A stretch of DNA of 64,000 nt from Isochrysis galbana (GCA_018136815.1 CM030932.1:5494407-5558406), one strand, 5' to 3'; shown: positions 32,502 to 43,202, counted from the first letter of the stretch. A program made the numbers and translations. The notes: a model not told the origin generated them from the sequence alone.

Positions 32502-33095
32502 AGGTGTCGTTCCGTCAATAGTGGGACATCAGTCGAATTGAGCGATCAAATGTCCACAGTTGTATTGTAGTTGTTTAACATTAGATCTTGTTAAAATTAT
32601 AAGAGAGAGAGGCCGTCAAAGCTTCTTCGCTAATCACATCGGTGCATACCGTGCATGGGCACGGCGCGATGTGCATCGGTCCCCCCGCGGATACGCCGTG
32701 CGCGCGCATGTCAACCCGTTCCGTGTGTGTAGCCCCTGCGGCCCACAACTACGTAAACTGGCCATATAAGAGATGTTTCGTTACACAGCGCCTGTGATGA
32801 CTTGCAATCACATGTGCACGCCGTGCGTGGGCACGGCGCGATGTGCACCGGCGCACCCCCCGCGGGGGCGCCGTGCGTGCGCATAGCAACTTCCAGGAAG
32901 GTGCACGCCGTGCGTTCACTCTTTTCGCGGGGGAACTCTGGGCGCGGGCGGAACAAAGTGTGATTGCCACTCATCATGCAGCATAACAACTTTTTCTGCA
33001 CGCCGTTCCTTCTTGGCGAAAAGTGCCCTCAGCTCAAAAGGGTAGAATGAAGAAGATGAAAACTCAGCACGCGTTAGACCAAAAAGAAAACAAAT
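32502..33095 (+). mobile_element. R1 element, internally replaced, no right end
   Basis: Starts with the R1 left end AGGTGTCGTTCCGTCAA and GGGACATCAGTCGAATTGAG. The coding part is gone; instead there are two imperfect copies of a GC-rich hairpin (about 32640-32710 and 32808-32900, CACGCCGTGCGTGGGCACGG). It then ends in R1-like AAGATGAAAACTCAGC.CGCG (33055-33075) without the terminal repeat. Confidence 0.65.
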
Positions 33096-33270
33096 AATAT
33101 TGAGCCTTGTGTATAACGTTATGTGCGAAAACGCTAAGCGGACACAAAACACCAGTTCACACTACATCCTCCAGACACCTGAGCACAGACACTGTGGTCT
33201 ATTTCCGTGACACAATCCTTGGTACCCAGCGAGCAGCATTTGCATGCACGCTAGTTCATCACGGTCGGTA

Positions 33271-33576
33271 TCAAGCTGTTTTTGAAGAAAAGTTGACATG
33301 GTCCTTCGTGCTCGGCTGCTTTGTGGCACCGAGGGCGACGTGGAGCATCATCAGGTTCTCTGCTACACGTCTGTGCGCAAGCATCTGCGGAGACACCTGG
33401 TCCAGAAGAAACCTTGCCGATCCTCCTCCCTCCACTTGAGGTGTGGCATCGAGCGCATGGGCCGATTGAAGCATTTTGCGCTCAATCAGCGTGGCCCATG
33501 ACCGATGTCGAGGAGGTCGGGTTGGATAACCCCCAAACCTCGTCTGTCCGAAGCTCCCTTTTGCGTCAACACTCAT
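33271..33576 (-). pseudogene. Possible continuation of broken hAT transposase
   Basis: Minus-strand frame containing MLAHRRVAENLMMLHVALGA, which resembles the hAT segment just after the catalytic core (T/R-x-RF/VA-x-x-x-ML-x-x-L). It would be the downstream part of the transposase at 34858-36033, separated from it by the ankyrin gene and foldback. Similarity is modest. Confidence 0.35.
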
Positions 33577-33664
33577 ACATCCTCATCGATTTTGTGAGCC
33601 TGCCTTCCCAAGTGGTACCCTCTGAAATCTGAGTGGATGCCTGCCCCATGCCAACACAGTTTCG

Positions 33665-34591
33665 TTACACGTCATTAGCGACAATCGCTCGGATTAGAAT
33701 TTGATGTACTTCAGAGTATCGCTGGTCTCTTATGCGCGTGATGATTGAACGCAATGGAGTTTGTAGATTGTTAGCCACGTTATTGACGTTCGCTCCTTGA
33801 TCGATGAGAAACGCGACACATTGCGCGTGACCACCCATCGCCGCAAGATGAAGAGGAGAATAACCGAGGCGATTTCGAAGATTAATAATTTCTGTATTGA
33901 CAAGAAGTTCGACACACGCAAGGTGTCCTTTCTCCGCTGCCATATGCAATGGAGTGTTTTGATATACATACCCTTTAATGTTGACATCAGCTCCGCGTTC
34001 TATGAGAAAACTTACGCAGTCCGCATGGCCTTTCTGCGCCGCAATGTGAAGAGGAGTCTCGCCCCATTTGTTTTGTGCGTTAACATCTGACACATCTGTC
34101 AGCGTGGCTACAAGTTGGATGTCACCATTCCTTGCTGCATGGTGCAGCGGCGTGTGTTGTGTACAATCTACAACAGTAGCAGTTGCTCCATGAGTTAACA
34201 AGAGTTGGACCGCTCTGTAGTCCATACGCCTAGTCGCCAAATCTAGCAACGTATCACCGCACGCCCCGTGTGGTTGATTAATACTAGTTTCATCTTGGAG
34301 CGAGTTCAAGACTATCCACAGTGACTTCAAGTTACCTACTAGAATGGCGCGTTTACCATAATCAATGAGGTCTTTATCGAATGCGTCTACTGTGAAAGTA
34401 CTCAGTCGTTCAGAAAGCTTCTCTAATTGATGAAAATTGTCAATTCTGATTTTTAACCCTTTCGCGATATCCCTCAGACGCGGAGCGGCCCCAAGTAAAG
34501 ATACCAGAGTAGCTCCTCCCAATTGTTCTAGTAGATCCGGAACCTCAACTACATCAAGTAGCGACACCTCCGAGTTTTCAGGTGACGACAT
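33665..34591 (-). CDS. Ankyrin-repeat protein
   Basis: 308 residues from the ATG at 34591. Residues about 125-290 contain five to six ankyrin repeats with standard marks (GDTLLDLATRRMDYRAVQLL, TPLHHAARNGDIQLVATL, TPLHIAAQKGHADCVSFLI, TPLHMAAEKGHLACVELL, SPLHLAAMGGHAQCVAFLI). Residues 1-115 are helical with no known domain (SLLDVVEVPDLLEQLGG, LVSLLGAAPRLRDIAKGL). Ankyrin stacks bind proteins. The region is visibly AT-richer than its surroundings, and the first codons lie in the edge of a foldback repeat. It sits between two parts of a transposase, so it probably arrived with a mobile element or by transfer. The longer frame to 34732 is just read-through into the foldback. Confidence 0.8.
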   Translation of the reverse strand: MSSPENSEVSLLDVVEVPDLLEQLGGATLVSLLGAAPRLRDIAKGLKIRIDNFHQLEKLSERLSTFTVDAFDKDLIDYGKRAILVGNLKSLWIVLNSLQDETSINQPHGACGDTLLDLATRRMDYRAVQLLLTHGATATVVDCTQHTPLHHAARNGDIQLVATLTDVSDVNAQNKWGETPLHIAAQKGHADCVSFLIERGADVNIKGYVYQNTPLHMAAEKGHLACVELLVNTEIINLRNRLGYSPLHLAAMGGHAQCVAFLIDQGANVNNVANNLQTPLRSIITRIRDQRYSEVHQILIRAIVANDV

Positions 34592-34857
34592 CGGTCGTGC
34601 ATATAGTAGTTCAACATTTTTGCGGACACAAAACACCAGTTCCACACCGAGCGGACGAAGCGCGCACGACGCCGACACGCACGCCGCGTAGACAACGCCG
34701 CCACGACGCCGACACGCACGCCGCGTAGACAACGCCGCCGCGGCGTTGTCTACGCGGCGTGCGTGTCGGCGTCGTGCGCGCTTCGTCCGCTCGGTGTGGA
34801 ACTGGTGTTTTGTGTCCGCAAAAATGTTGAACTACTATATGCACGACCGATGTCGTC
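34584..34857. repeat. Foldback inverted repeat, 119-bp arms
   Basis: Left arm 34584-34702 and right arm 34739-34857 are reverse complements, apparently perfect. Between them is a second direct copy of the innermost 37 bp (34703-34739). Outer edge GACGACATCGGTCGTGC; inside are GCGGACACAAAACACCAG, also near 33150 and, reversed, near 3250, and the GC-rich CGACGCCGACACGCACGCC block. Confidence 0.93.
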
Positions 34858-36033
34858 CCAGACACAATCCACGCATTTGCTGAACTCATCCTCCCCCCAA
34901 TCAAATTCACGATCGAGGCCTTTCACTCGAATCGTTGGCTTGTCCGAGAATACGTTCTTCATGAAATTGTCTATCGAATGAGCTGGACAAATAAAGGTCA
35001 AGACATGCGGGGCCTTTTCCTGGATGAGCGGGAACGCTGCTTTACAGGCCCCGTCCATGCAAACGCCCACCACAAGACCTGGCTCAAAGGAATCAATGTG
35101 CTTGAGGATGAATTTTGCTATGAAGGCGGCGTCCTTAGTCTCTCCGGATGTGTCGATCGCCTCCAAAAAGTAGGACCCAGCAGGGATGCTAGCCAACGCG
35201 TTGACGATCGGCCGGTTTTGGACACTGGTCCAGCCATCCGAGATAAGTACGAGGCCAGTGATATGGGCCAGCCCCATCACCTTGGCCCTGACCCGTGTGT
35301 TGAGAGCGGCGTCGAACGCCGGGAGAACTTTAGAGGTCATTTTAAGACGATGGGGCAAGACAGGCCCATTGCTATCATACATTTGCTTACCACTTTTTGC
35401 CGTGACGCACACAGCTTCTCGAAAATCCGGATCGTCGAAAATGTTGAGCGGCAAGGCCTTCTTGATCACAACCTTCAGCCACGCCTCTGCGACCTGCGAT
35501 GGGGCAACCGCTCCAAAGTGTTTCGAGGCTGCCGCCACGCGCCGCTCCTGCCTGGCTGCCTCCTTCTCTACCTCCAACTCCATCGTGGCTTTTTGCTCCG
35601 AGCGCCGCTTGCGCAGCTCCGCGACCACCTGCGCGTGCCGCTCTTTCCAAGCCGCTGCTGGCGTGCACAGCCGAATGCTTCGCGGCTTGAGCGACCCATC
35701 GAGGTGGCACCTGATCTGGCTCGGCCCTCCAGTGAAGTGCAGGCCACAGAAGAGGCACTGCTTCTTCTTCACGGAGTGCGAGCGACCGGCTACCTCATCG
35801 ACTGTCGACCATTCCAGCTGGGTGCCCTCAAGGCTCGCGATGCGCGCGCGGCCCCATGCGATCAGCGCGCCTGCCTCTCCCTCTCCCAGCGCGCCATCGC
35901 CAGTGCTGCCACTGCCTCCATCCATGATGCTGCCACTGCCCTGAGCCCAGACTGCCAGCGAGAGCGAGCGAGCAGCACCCCCCGGGCAGCGGCGACGCAC
36001 CCCGCGTCGCGACGGCACATATACAGACTTCAT
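34858..36033 (-). pseudogene. BED-finger hAT (DUF659) transposase, interrupted
   Basis: Minus-strand frame of about 390 residues (ATG at 36033 or, more likely, 35925). Zinc-finger QCLFCGLHFTGGPSQIRCHL (C-x2-C...H), coiled basic linker, then the DUF659/hAT catalytic half: LISDGWTSVQNRPIVNAL with the first Asp, VVGVCMDGACKAAFPLI with the second, and FICPAHSIDNFMKNV. The frame runs into the foldback at VDCVWDD and ends in meaningless codons, so the third acidic residue and dimerisation domain are missing. It is not functional as it stands. Confidence 0.85.
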
Positions 36034-36228
36034 AAAAAGTAAAAAAATCGAAAGTAAAAAGCCTCTAGAGTGAGTTTTGTTTTCCCACCTCAGAGCTGAT
36101 AACTGATATCAGTGATTTGGCAAAACAGAGCTGTTACTGACACTGTAAGCTTATAACAGTACTGATGAGACATCTTTGTTCCGCGCTAGCTGCCGGCGCG
36201 CCCTCGCAGGCAATCTCCAAGAGTGAGA
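36034..36228. other. 5' flank of hAT transposase
   Basis: Repeated CAGAGCTG at 36091 and 36127 with the palindrome CACTGATATCAGTT; possibly subterminal transposase sites. Confidence 0.4.
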
Positions 36229-36645
36229 TCAGCCTTGCTCTGACAGCCCGCCGTTGTCGTTTATACTGAAAACGGGCCTCAAGTCGCTTATGTCTATCCT
36301 TTTCTTGGGTTGCCTGCCCATGCCCGCTTGGGCGGTTCTCGCCGAGTCGGTCACGTGTGCGAAGAGTAGGGCTTTACTTAACGTGGTGAATCGTTCTATT
36401 GTTCTTATCAGTATTGATTCTTCTGAGAATACAACTCCGTCGTAGTGTATTCTATAAAAGTCTGTGATGATAAACCTCCATGCTACAAGGTATAGAGTGT
36501 ATATCGCTTTCGGGGCGTCCCCTTTCGGGAATATAAACAGGTTGTCTATAATAATTTCCTCTCTGTTTCTTCCCGCCTTAGGTGAGAATTGGGCAATTTC
36601 ATTTATCGCGTCTAAGATACTGGTTATGCCTGGACGGGCTAATCA
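36229..36645 (-). pseudogene. R5-type ORF, divergent copy
   Basis: Minus-strand open frame of about 138 codons with no clear start: ILDAINEIAQFSPKAGRNRE, IDNLFIFPKGDAPKAIYTLY, LVAWRFIITDFYRIHYDG, RTIERFTTLSKALL, GRQPKKRIDISDL. It aligns with the R5 ORF at 54033-54600 (ALYVIAWKYILRDFYRVEF, RFTTLVRG, GRKPKLKKSLEL). Aromatic and charged positions are kept while DNA similarity is low, implying coding constraint between copies. Confidence 0.6.
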
Positions 36646-38854
36646 TCTTCCATGGCTTGAAGATGGATGGCGGGCAGTGGCGAGGGCGAGCGCGAGGACG
36701 GAGCGGACATAGCGGATAGCGAGTGTGAGTGGGTGAGTGAGTGGATTTGGTTGGTGTTGTAAGATTGCTTGTTACGACGAGAGCGAGAGCGAGAACGAGG
36801 GAGCGAGGAGCGGCTGGGGCGACGAGCGAGGGCGACAGAGGCCGATAGGACACCAATCCACCTAGTCCGACAACAACCGAGACACGCACACTCGACTTTC
36901 ACCCAACATTCCCCCACACTAACGTATCTTTCCCCACTTGGGCGGGGAAGACACAGAAGGAAGGAGACAAGGAAGAGAAAGCCGACTAAGACTGTGAATA
37001 GGTTTGATTCAGAGCTATGATGTTAGAACCTAATAGTCCACTTCAGCTAACATCATAGCCGATAGAATTCAAAAGGCCTCGCCTACCGATGTGCTATGAA
37101 ATATTGCTCGATCTTCGATTGTTGCTATGAGAAAACGCTACCGATTGGACGCTTGCTCTCCGCCACCGTCACCGCTGTCGCTTTGTCGCCATGTGGCACA
37201 CAAATGTGAGGAGCCCCAACGCGCAACGCCCCACTTCTCTTGATGGTAAGTAAGGTAATCGAACGTACCGTCCGTCCGACCGCTCAACATCAGGGGATGT
37301 TTCGATCTTAGTCGGGGGGTGTCGCATTCGCGAGCCTCTGCAGGCTAATTCGCTAATTTCCGCTCTACCGTTACAACCGCGATGGTAAATCATCAATCTT
37401 CGTTCTTATGTCTATCTCTACGTCTACGACGGCTCCACGCTTCTATCAATCACTACACTTCACTCAATATTGGTCTACCATTATATCCACGTGGCCAAGC
37501 AGCTTCTACAGGCTTCTTTCTACTCGGAATATGAATATGCTCTAGCTCTGGACTGATCACCCAGGCATGGAGATCAAGGGAGTAGTAAGCACGTGTCGAT
37601 GAAGACCAAGGAAGTAGCGAGCATCTTGCTTGCTAAAGTACACCCTCAAGAACCTCCAGCGTCTAGACTCTGTAAGTCTGACACCTCTGTAAGCTTCTAG
37701 ACTTTTTAAGTCTACCAGCTACTCCATGGCTAAGCTACGAAAAGCTATAGGTAAAGTGCACGCCGCTGTGCTCGCGTTGAGACGCTATTCGCCGATGAAT
37801 CTTGTAGGATCTTCACTAAGCATGGATGAATCCCTTTCGCGCCTTTTCTGTGTGCAATCCTTCTCTAGGACGACGAGTTCTCTTCTGGCCAATTGGTTCC
37901 TTCTTTGCTCTCTCTGTTGACCCACCGTGGCTTTCGCTCCCGTGTTTATTACGTGTTGCCCTTGTTTATGTTAGAAAGTGGCGTGGCGTGTCTTCGAACG
38001 CATCCAGCAGCCGTCGCAGCGCTCTGCGATCGAAGCCGTACCGTGACCCCTCGTACCCTTGAGCCCCTACTGCCTTGTGTGTGGTCTCTCGCTAGTAATC
38101 ACCCACTAGAGATTGACTCAATCTGTTCCTATGGACCCATCACCGCCATCTGCACCGCAAAATTCGCCCTCGCCGCCGCGCGCGGACCCCGTCACCACTG
38201 CACCCGTGCCCAAGCCTTCCCAAGTATCTTCACCCGCTACCCAAGTCGATAGGCCGCCTACGGACGCGTGGGTTGCCAAGGATGGAGTCTCAGGAGCCTT
38301 ACCCTTACCCGGATCCTGGGAACAGTCCATCTCCACAGATATTAGGCTAATATATTCACAGTCTTACCGGCCACGGCAGTGGTCCGGCAGTGGTCCAAGA
38401 TAATGTGCCACCATGGCCTCGCGACTCCCTCTCCCTCCCGGTCCACCAGAGCCCCTACTCCTCTCGCCTCGCGCTATTGTCAGACTTTTGTACAGCCGTT
38501 TTGGGCCCGCTCCACGTGCTGCGACGGTCGTGTGAGAACGTGAGAACGACGCGTGTGCGACGGAGCAACGCTGGCAGGGCAGTGTGCCTGCGGTTCTGTC
38601 TCACCTGTGGGAGCCCTGTGGCAGCCCGTATAGTGGCTAGGCCAGATGTGTCGGATCAGCCCGATGAAAGCGGGAGTCCTGCCGGCACTTCCCAAAAATA
38701 GAACGTCAAACTTTTGGCAACGAGGGGTAGGGTAAACCAAAGCCCGCTGGTCATATTACATCAAAAAGAAAAGCAACGATCCCCCCCTCTGCCCCAAGTT
38801 CGAGGAACCTTCCTTGACTCTCGCCGGGATCCCGTCCTCTTCCACCATCTCTGA
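36646..38854. other. Gene-free, possible LTR-retroelement remnants
   Basis: Contains a perfect 13-bp hairpin (37014-37026 with 37047-37059, GCTATGATGTTAG). A purine-run junction GTCGGGGGGTGTCGCATT at about 37310 recurs as GTCGGGGAGTGTCGTATT at about 49050; this looks like a Copia-type polypurine tract joined to an LTR start, but no RT or integrase is present. An open frame at 38113-38403 is Pro/Ser-rich (MDPSPPSAPQNSPSPPRAD), possibly gag-like. Confidence 0.4.
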
Positions 38855-39367
38855 ATGCTCTGCGTGCTTGTCGCAGCCTCAATTTCAGTTCCAACGAAAG
38901 GCTTTTCCTGCCCAGGGTCCGCATTCCCTGTGCACGCTAGCACAAAAGTTGAGGCCATTGCCAGCGCATCATGCGCTGTGGTGCGCAACGAGATTCTCAG
39001 CAGAGTAGCGAAGCAAGGACAGGGCTGGCACGATCCACACAACAATGGTAGCTATTCTGTGATTGATGCATCTCGCGAGGACATTCTGGAGCTCAAGCGT
39101 ACCACTGGCTGGCCGGGCCTTTTCACTGATAAGCTGAACTTTGTGTTGGAAGCAGAAAACGCTGTCTGTGTGGTACGTGGATGCTCTGAGTCACAGGTCT
39201 TCAGCGTAAGCGACATGTCGACGAACTACTGCAATCTTCGTATGCTCTATTGTGGTAAATCTGATGGTTGCAGGCCCGTCGTCACCGACTTTACCGTCAC
39301 CGAGAGAGTAGTCATGCCGTCGATCGGCGCCGGCACCAACAAGAACGCTTGTCTTGTTGTGGCGTAA
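38855..39367 (+). CDS. Small secreted Cys-rich protein
   Basis: 170 residues. A short hydrophobic start (MLCVLVAASISVPTKGFS) fits a signal peptide. The mature part has six or more cysteines (about 105, 110, 126, 133, 139 and 166), with CSESQV, STNYCNLRMLYC and FTDKLNFVL, plus NGS and other polar surface patches. No family assigned; WHDPHNNGSYS and the spaced Cys give a compact disulfide-bonded look. The nearest in-frame upstream stop is close and the frame has good coding character. Confidence 0.65.
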   Translation: MLCVLVAASISVPTKGFSCPGSAFPVHASTKVEAIASASCAVVRNEILSRVAKQGQGWHDPHNNGSYSVIDASREDILELKRTTGWPGLFTDKLNFVLEAENAVCVVRGCSESQVFSVSDMSTNYCNLRMLYCGKSDGCRPVVTDFTVTERVVMPSIGAGTNKNACLVVA

Positions 39368-40127
39368 CTATTTTTCGTGACAAGGACCATATCTGTTTGG
39401 TAGTATAATTTAAGGTGCAGTACAGGCACAGCAATGATTATAGTCCATCCGGAAATCTCGAGTGGTTATTCATCGCGCGTGATGCCGATCTCGGTGCAAA
39501 AGGAGCTTTCCTGCCTTTCTCCATCCTCCGTGATGCCCTTGTTGCCCTCCTCCGCTCTCCGTTTCTGAAACGCCTTGCCCTTGCCCCTGTTGTTGACAGC
39601 TGCCGCTTCTCCGAGCTCCTCGCCCCTTTCCCACCTTCCTGGTATAGATGCTGATGGTGCGTTTCGAATAGGCTGGGATTGCAAAGAGCCCCCTTCCAGT
39701 TTTTGCGAAATATGCCCTTAAACGGAAGCCCTAATATCCGAACTTGAACATGGTTGCATGTAGTTGTGGTTCGGGGGAGAACGGCCCCCAGGTTTCCACG
39801 AGAGAGGAAGCCTCTCTTGGCTTTGCCCTTTTGGTACTCTCTCTCCCTGTCCGGGCTTCCCCGCGAGTTGACGGGCCCCCCTCCTCCACCCTGCGGAGTA
39901 GCCCCCCGGCACGTGATGGTGTGATGGTGATGGTGCGTCACGTCCCGGGATCCACGTCCCCCGTTTCCTTGTGCAGTACCCCACGTTTCCCTTCCCTTGT
40001 CTCTTATCCAGCCTACCCCCTTTCTTTCCTTGCGCGTTCCCCCTCTCCCACAGTGTTTCCCGCCTTTTCTCAATTCCCGTTTGTCCGAGTGTCGCCTTCA
40101 TGGCCGCGCTGAAGTGCTAAAGTAGAT
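39368..40127. other. Intergenic
   Basis: CT/GA-rich; frames open on the minus strand by composition only. No gene recognised. Confidence 0.45.
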
Positions 40128-40873
40128 AAACTCGCGTTCCGTCAAAAGAAGGCCAAGTGATACTTTTCTTTTCGCTTAGAATGTTATGTGAACATAAGGC
40201 GCGTGCGCATAGCAACTTTTCCCACTCCACTTTTCGGAACACTCCTAAGACCTGCAGCTAAATCTTCATCTTCTTCGTCTTTTTCTCATTGTCAATGTCG
40301 TTCTGCTGGAAGGCGACCAGGTCGCTTGGCTGATCCTGGGTGACGAGGGCTGTGATGCGTGAGAGGATGGCCTTCTGGTCCTCCATCCAGAGTTTGCCAG
40401 CTGCTCGGCGCACTTGCACCATGGGACTCGTTTCACCGTACGCGACCGCCGTGATGTATTCCATGCAGAGGTACGCGACGGCCGCCTCGTCTCTCGTCTC
40501 CAATGTACTTGGTCTTTGGGATCTTCTCGTACTCGTCAGAGTATTCGCTGACGAGCATGAGTTTTGCCTTGCACCAACGGCCCATGTATGGCTCGATGAG
40601 TGCCCACATCGACGGATAGCGTTCCTTGGCTAGATCCACGCGGAAGTCTACACATCCACCCCGGCCCATACCGGAGGCTGTGGAACGAGCAGCATCGCCA
40701 GGATGGCACCGCTCATGCCCTCCTCCATGTGTTCGCAGAACTTGAGGGCTGGGCTGCGGATCTCCTCGTAGGTGCGGTGCCCGAGTCGCTTGGCGAGGAA
40801 GACAAAGTACTGGCCCATGGCGAGGAGCGAGGACGCCGCTGTTGGTGGAAGAGCTCTTTCGACGGAACGCGCC
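40128..40873 (-). mobile_element. R1 element, short copy with longest R1 ORF N-terminus
   Basis: Bounded by CTCGCGTTCCGTCAAAAGA and, reversed, GCGCGTTCCGTCGAAAGA. The minus-strand ORF shows a segment missing from other copies (LLAMGQYFVFLAKRLGHRT, EEIRSPALKFCEHMEEGM, SGAILAMLLV), then DFRVDLAKERYPSMWALIEP; a frameshift near 40495 separates it from the last part (EAAVAYLCMEYITAVAYGET to KKTKKMKI). This gives the best view of the R1 protein, at least 200 residues. Confidence 0.65.
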
Positions 40874-40899
40874 CTTACTCTCAACTCTCTACTATTTGA

Positions 40900-41335
40900 A
40901 ACCTTATAATATTCGTACCGCAAATGCGGCCGTGGACCAACTACTTAAAGTAGTACTTACATGTACATGTAGCAAACTTTCTTTATCTTTCTACATCATC
41001 AGGCATCAGGCATGCCCCATGCCCATTGGAGGAGCGGCTGCACGGGCCTAGTGCTGGAGTGCTGGCTGGCTGAGGTCCGCAGTTTGCTATCCCCCATGAG
41101 GGGGGGGCAGCATGGCTGTTGTGTTGGGCGTGGCCGGGGCCATCGGCCGTGTGGCTCGACCGGAGTCGCATGCACGTGCTCGGCCTCTATTGGCGGGCAC
41201 GGTCGATTTGACTGCTGACTACGACTGCTCCAGGTGGGCAGGTGGGCTGGGGGGACTCCCTCCGCGGGGGTCCTGAGGAGAGAAGAGCCGCGTCGGCGCG
41301 CTCCATCGCAACCAAGTATAAACTTACTTTACAAT
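40900..41335 (+). repeat. R2/R5-superfamily copy, short
   Basis: Begins CCTTATAATATTCGTACCGC and ATGCGGCCGTGGACCAACTA, ends CAACCAAGTATAAACTTAC, the same two termini as R2+R3 and R5. The inner part (41150-41330, TGCTCGGCCTCTATTGGCGG) resembles 54605-54760. No clear target duplication. Confidence 0.6.
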
Positions 41336-41867
41336 CTACAGGGCAAACTTTAGGGCAAGTGCCAATCGACAATCGAGTCCTCCCTGCTTAGCATTCACCT
41401 TGTGATGGCCCGACTCACATGATTAATGACTAAAAATGTTGCTACGCGGCCCGGCTGGCTCTCACTCTACAAGTCCGTGCGGCCACTATGTTGCTACTGC
41501 AATCTTGGCGCATTATAGATCAGGTATCAAATGAAACGTGTCCTCATCGCTTCGTTGTCCTCTGCCATGTACAAAGTGTTCCAACGATGATCATATGGTG
41601 TACAAAGCTTCTGGAGGCTTCGGTATTGCGCGTTGTGTGCACTGTGCTAATACATCAAATAGTCGAGCCCATAGACTGCATCCCTGCGTCAGTCATAAAT
41701 AGTCATAGCCACGCCAGCGCACGCTCTACGGACAGGTCATCGAGTCACCAACAGATGGACGACAAGTCGGGCAACAAACACCTTGTTCCAAAATAGCAAG
41801 CTCTTGGCTGAAACAAACTATTCAAAAGTCGTTTCGATTTCAGCTCGGTGTGTCGTGGCAAGGCGTT
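41336..41867. other. 3' flank of R-SNARE
   Basis: Non-repetitive, no gene recognised. Confidence 0.45.
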
Positions 41868-42296
41868 TCAACCATGACGTGTCGTAGAGTTCAAATCTGG
41901 TAAAACTGGGAAAGGCTCAGACGAGGGTTCGGGCTCATCTCCATTGCGGCTTCCAAGAAAGCCGGACCACCAAGCAAGCAACAAAATGAGAGTTGCCAGC
42001 AGGGCAATCACTGCATTCGTCTTATACAGTTGCAGCTGCAGGCCACGCCGCGCACCACGAGCTTTCGTGTGAAAGGCGCCCGCCGAACGCGCTGTCGACT
42101 CGGACTTTTTTGCGAGGGCCAAGAGAGATTCGTCCCTTTCCAGCATTCTCTGCAAGTTGTCACACATTATCCTGGTGACCCCATCCACTTGATCTTGTAC
42201 GGCTTGGATAGATGTGTTCGATGAGCTCGGGTCATCACTGCGCACAGATTTGCCCAGCAATTTGGCACGATCCGACATCTCAGTGCCATTCCCCAT
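41868..42296 (-). CDS. R-SNARE (synaptobrevin/VAMP-like)
   Basis: 142 residues. SNARE motif at about 31-86 (AVQDQVDGVTRIMCDNLQRM, then LERDESLLALAKKSE) with the zero-layer Arg at 54, followed by a C-terminal membrane anchor (93-114, TNAVIALLATLILLLAWWSG). R-SNAREs on vesicles pair with Q-SNAREs to drive fusion. There is no N-terminal longin domain. Unusually, about 28 residues follow the anchor (acidic, Pro-rich, with an NST glycosylation sequon), where most VAMPs end within a few residues. A missing upstream exon is possible. Confidence 0.88.
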   Translation of the reverse strand: MGNGTEMSDRAKLLGKSVRSDDPSSSNTSIQAVQDQVDGVTRIMCDNLQRMLERDESLLALAKKSESTARSAGAFHTKARGARRGLQLQLYKTNAVIALLATLILLLAWWSGFLGSRNGDEPEPSSEPFPVLPDLNSTTRHG

Positions 42297-42989
42297 GCTG
42301 GCCTCCCCGGCAGGCTCGCTCAGTGTGGCTTGGCGCGAGAGGAGTCGACAGCTTTCGTTGCGGTTGGCATCCTACAAATATTCATTCATACTTACTCTAT
42401 TTTTGTACTCTTTAAGGTGGTTAGAAAGGAATTCTGAGAAGGGGCGCTGGGGGGGGGGGGGGGCGAAACGGCTGGGCGATCTCCGTCGAGCTGCTGCTCT
42501 ACGCGCCCACACACATGGTGAGGAGGAAGGCCACCCATGGCCGCTTCGTGAAGGGCAACACCGCGTGGAAGGGAGCGGCGGGAGGAGACAGGGCGGCGAC
42601 ATGGGCGACCAAGCAGTAGTGGCGCAGCAGAGATCACGGAAGAAGAAGAAGAGGGCAGAAGGCGGTGCAGGCGAGCCAGACGAGCGAGACGGCTTCGAGG
42701 AAGCTGGCGGGCTTGCTGCACCTCAACCTCCTGCCGACGAGGAGCGGAGCCGTGCCCGAGCAGTCGCTTCGACACAGGATTTCGGCTCGCCAGGAGGCCG
42801 AGGAGCTCTGCGGAAGGAGACGCGGCGGGAGAAGGCAGAGCCTTCTCCCATCATCCACGCGCCTGACCATCACTTCCTAGTGAACGCACGCATGCTCGCG
42901 TGCGGCATATGTGACACACTCTCGTGCTCCCGATGTCAGAAGAGGGACAGTCTCGTGCCGGACGAGTCGCCCGCTGCCAGTCGGCACTT
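42297..42989. other. Repeat-like region
   Basis: G tract at 42449-42463. Plus-strand frames are open with Arg/Glu-rich content; DFGSPGG.GALRK matches the other strand at about 640-690. Likely a decayed element. Confidence 0.35.
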
Positions 42990-43142
42990 AAGTCGCGTTC
43001 CGTCAAAAGAGGGCCAGGTGATTTTTTTGTCATCCATATATTCTTGTTTTCTTTTTAAGTAGCCACACTAATATTAGTGGTACAAAGCTAATCACGCTCC
43101 CCCCCCCGCTTCTCTCAACACGCGGTGACTCCCGGCTACGCG
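42990..43142 (-). repeat. R1 3'-end fragment
   Basis: AAGTCGCGTTCCGTCAAAAG at 42990, then GTGGTACAAAGCTAATCACG and CTTCTCTCAACACGCGGTGA as at 3144-3400. Stops before the ORF. Confidence 0.75.
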
Positions 43143-43202
43143 AGGGAGAACTTCACGATTGCGCTCACCGCCGAACGCGTCAGCCCTCCTGTGCTCACGG
43201 AG

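Noticed and set aside
34592..34732. Ankyrin protein starting at 34732
   Set aside because: The extra 47 residues are read from the foldback repeat; the ATG at 34591 starts the unique sequence.
39438..40073. Minus-strand Gly/Arg-rich ORF of 211 residues
   Set aside because: Low-complexity, no domain, no splice or start context; the opposite strand is equally open.
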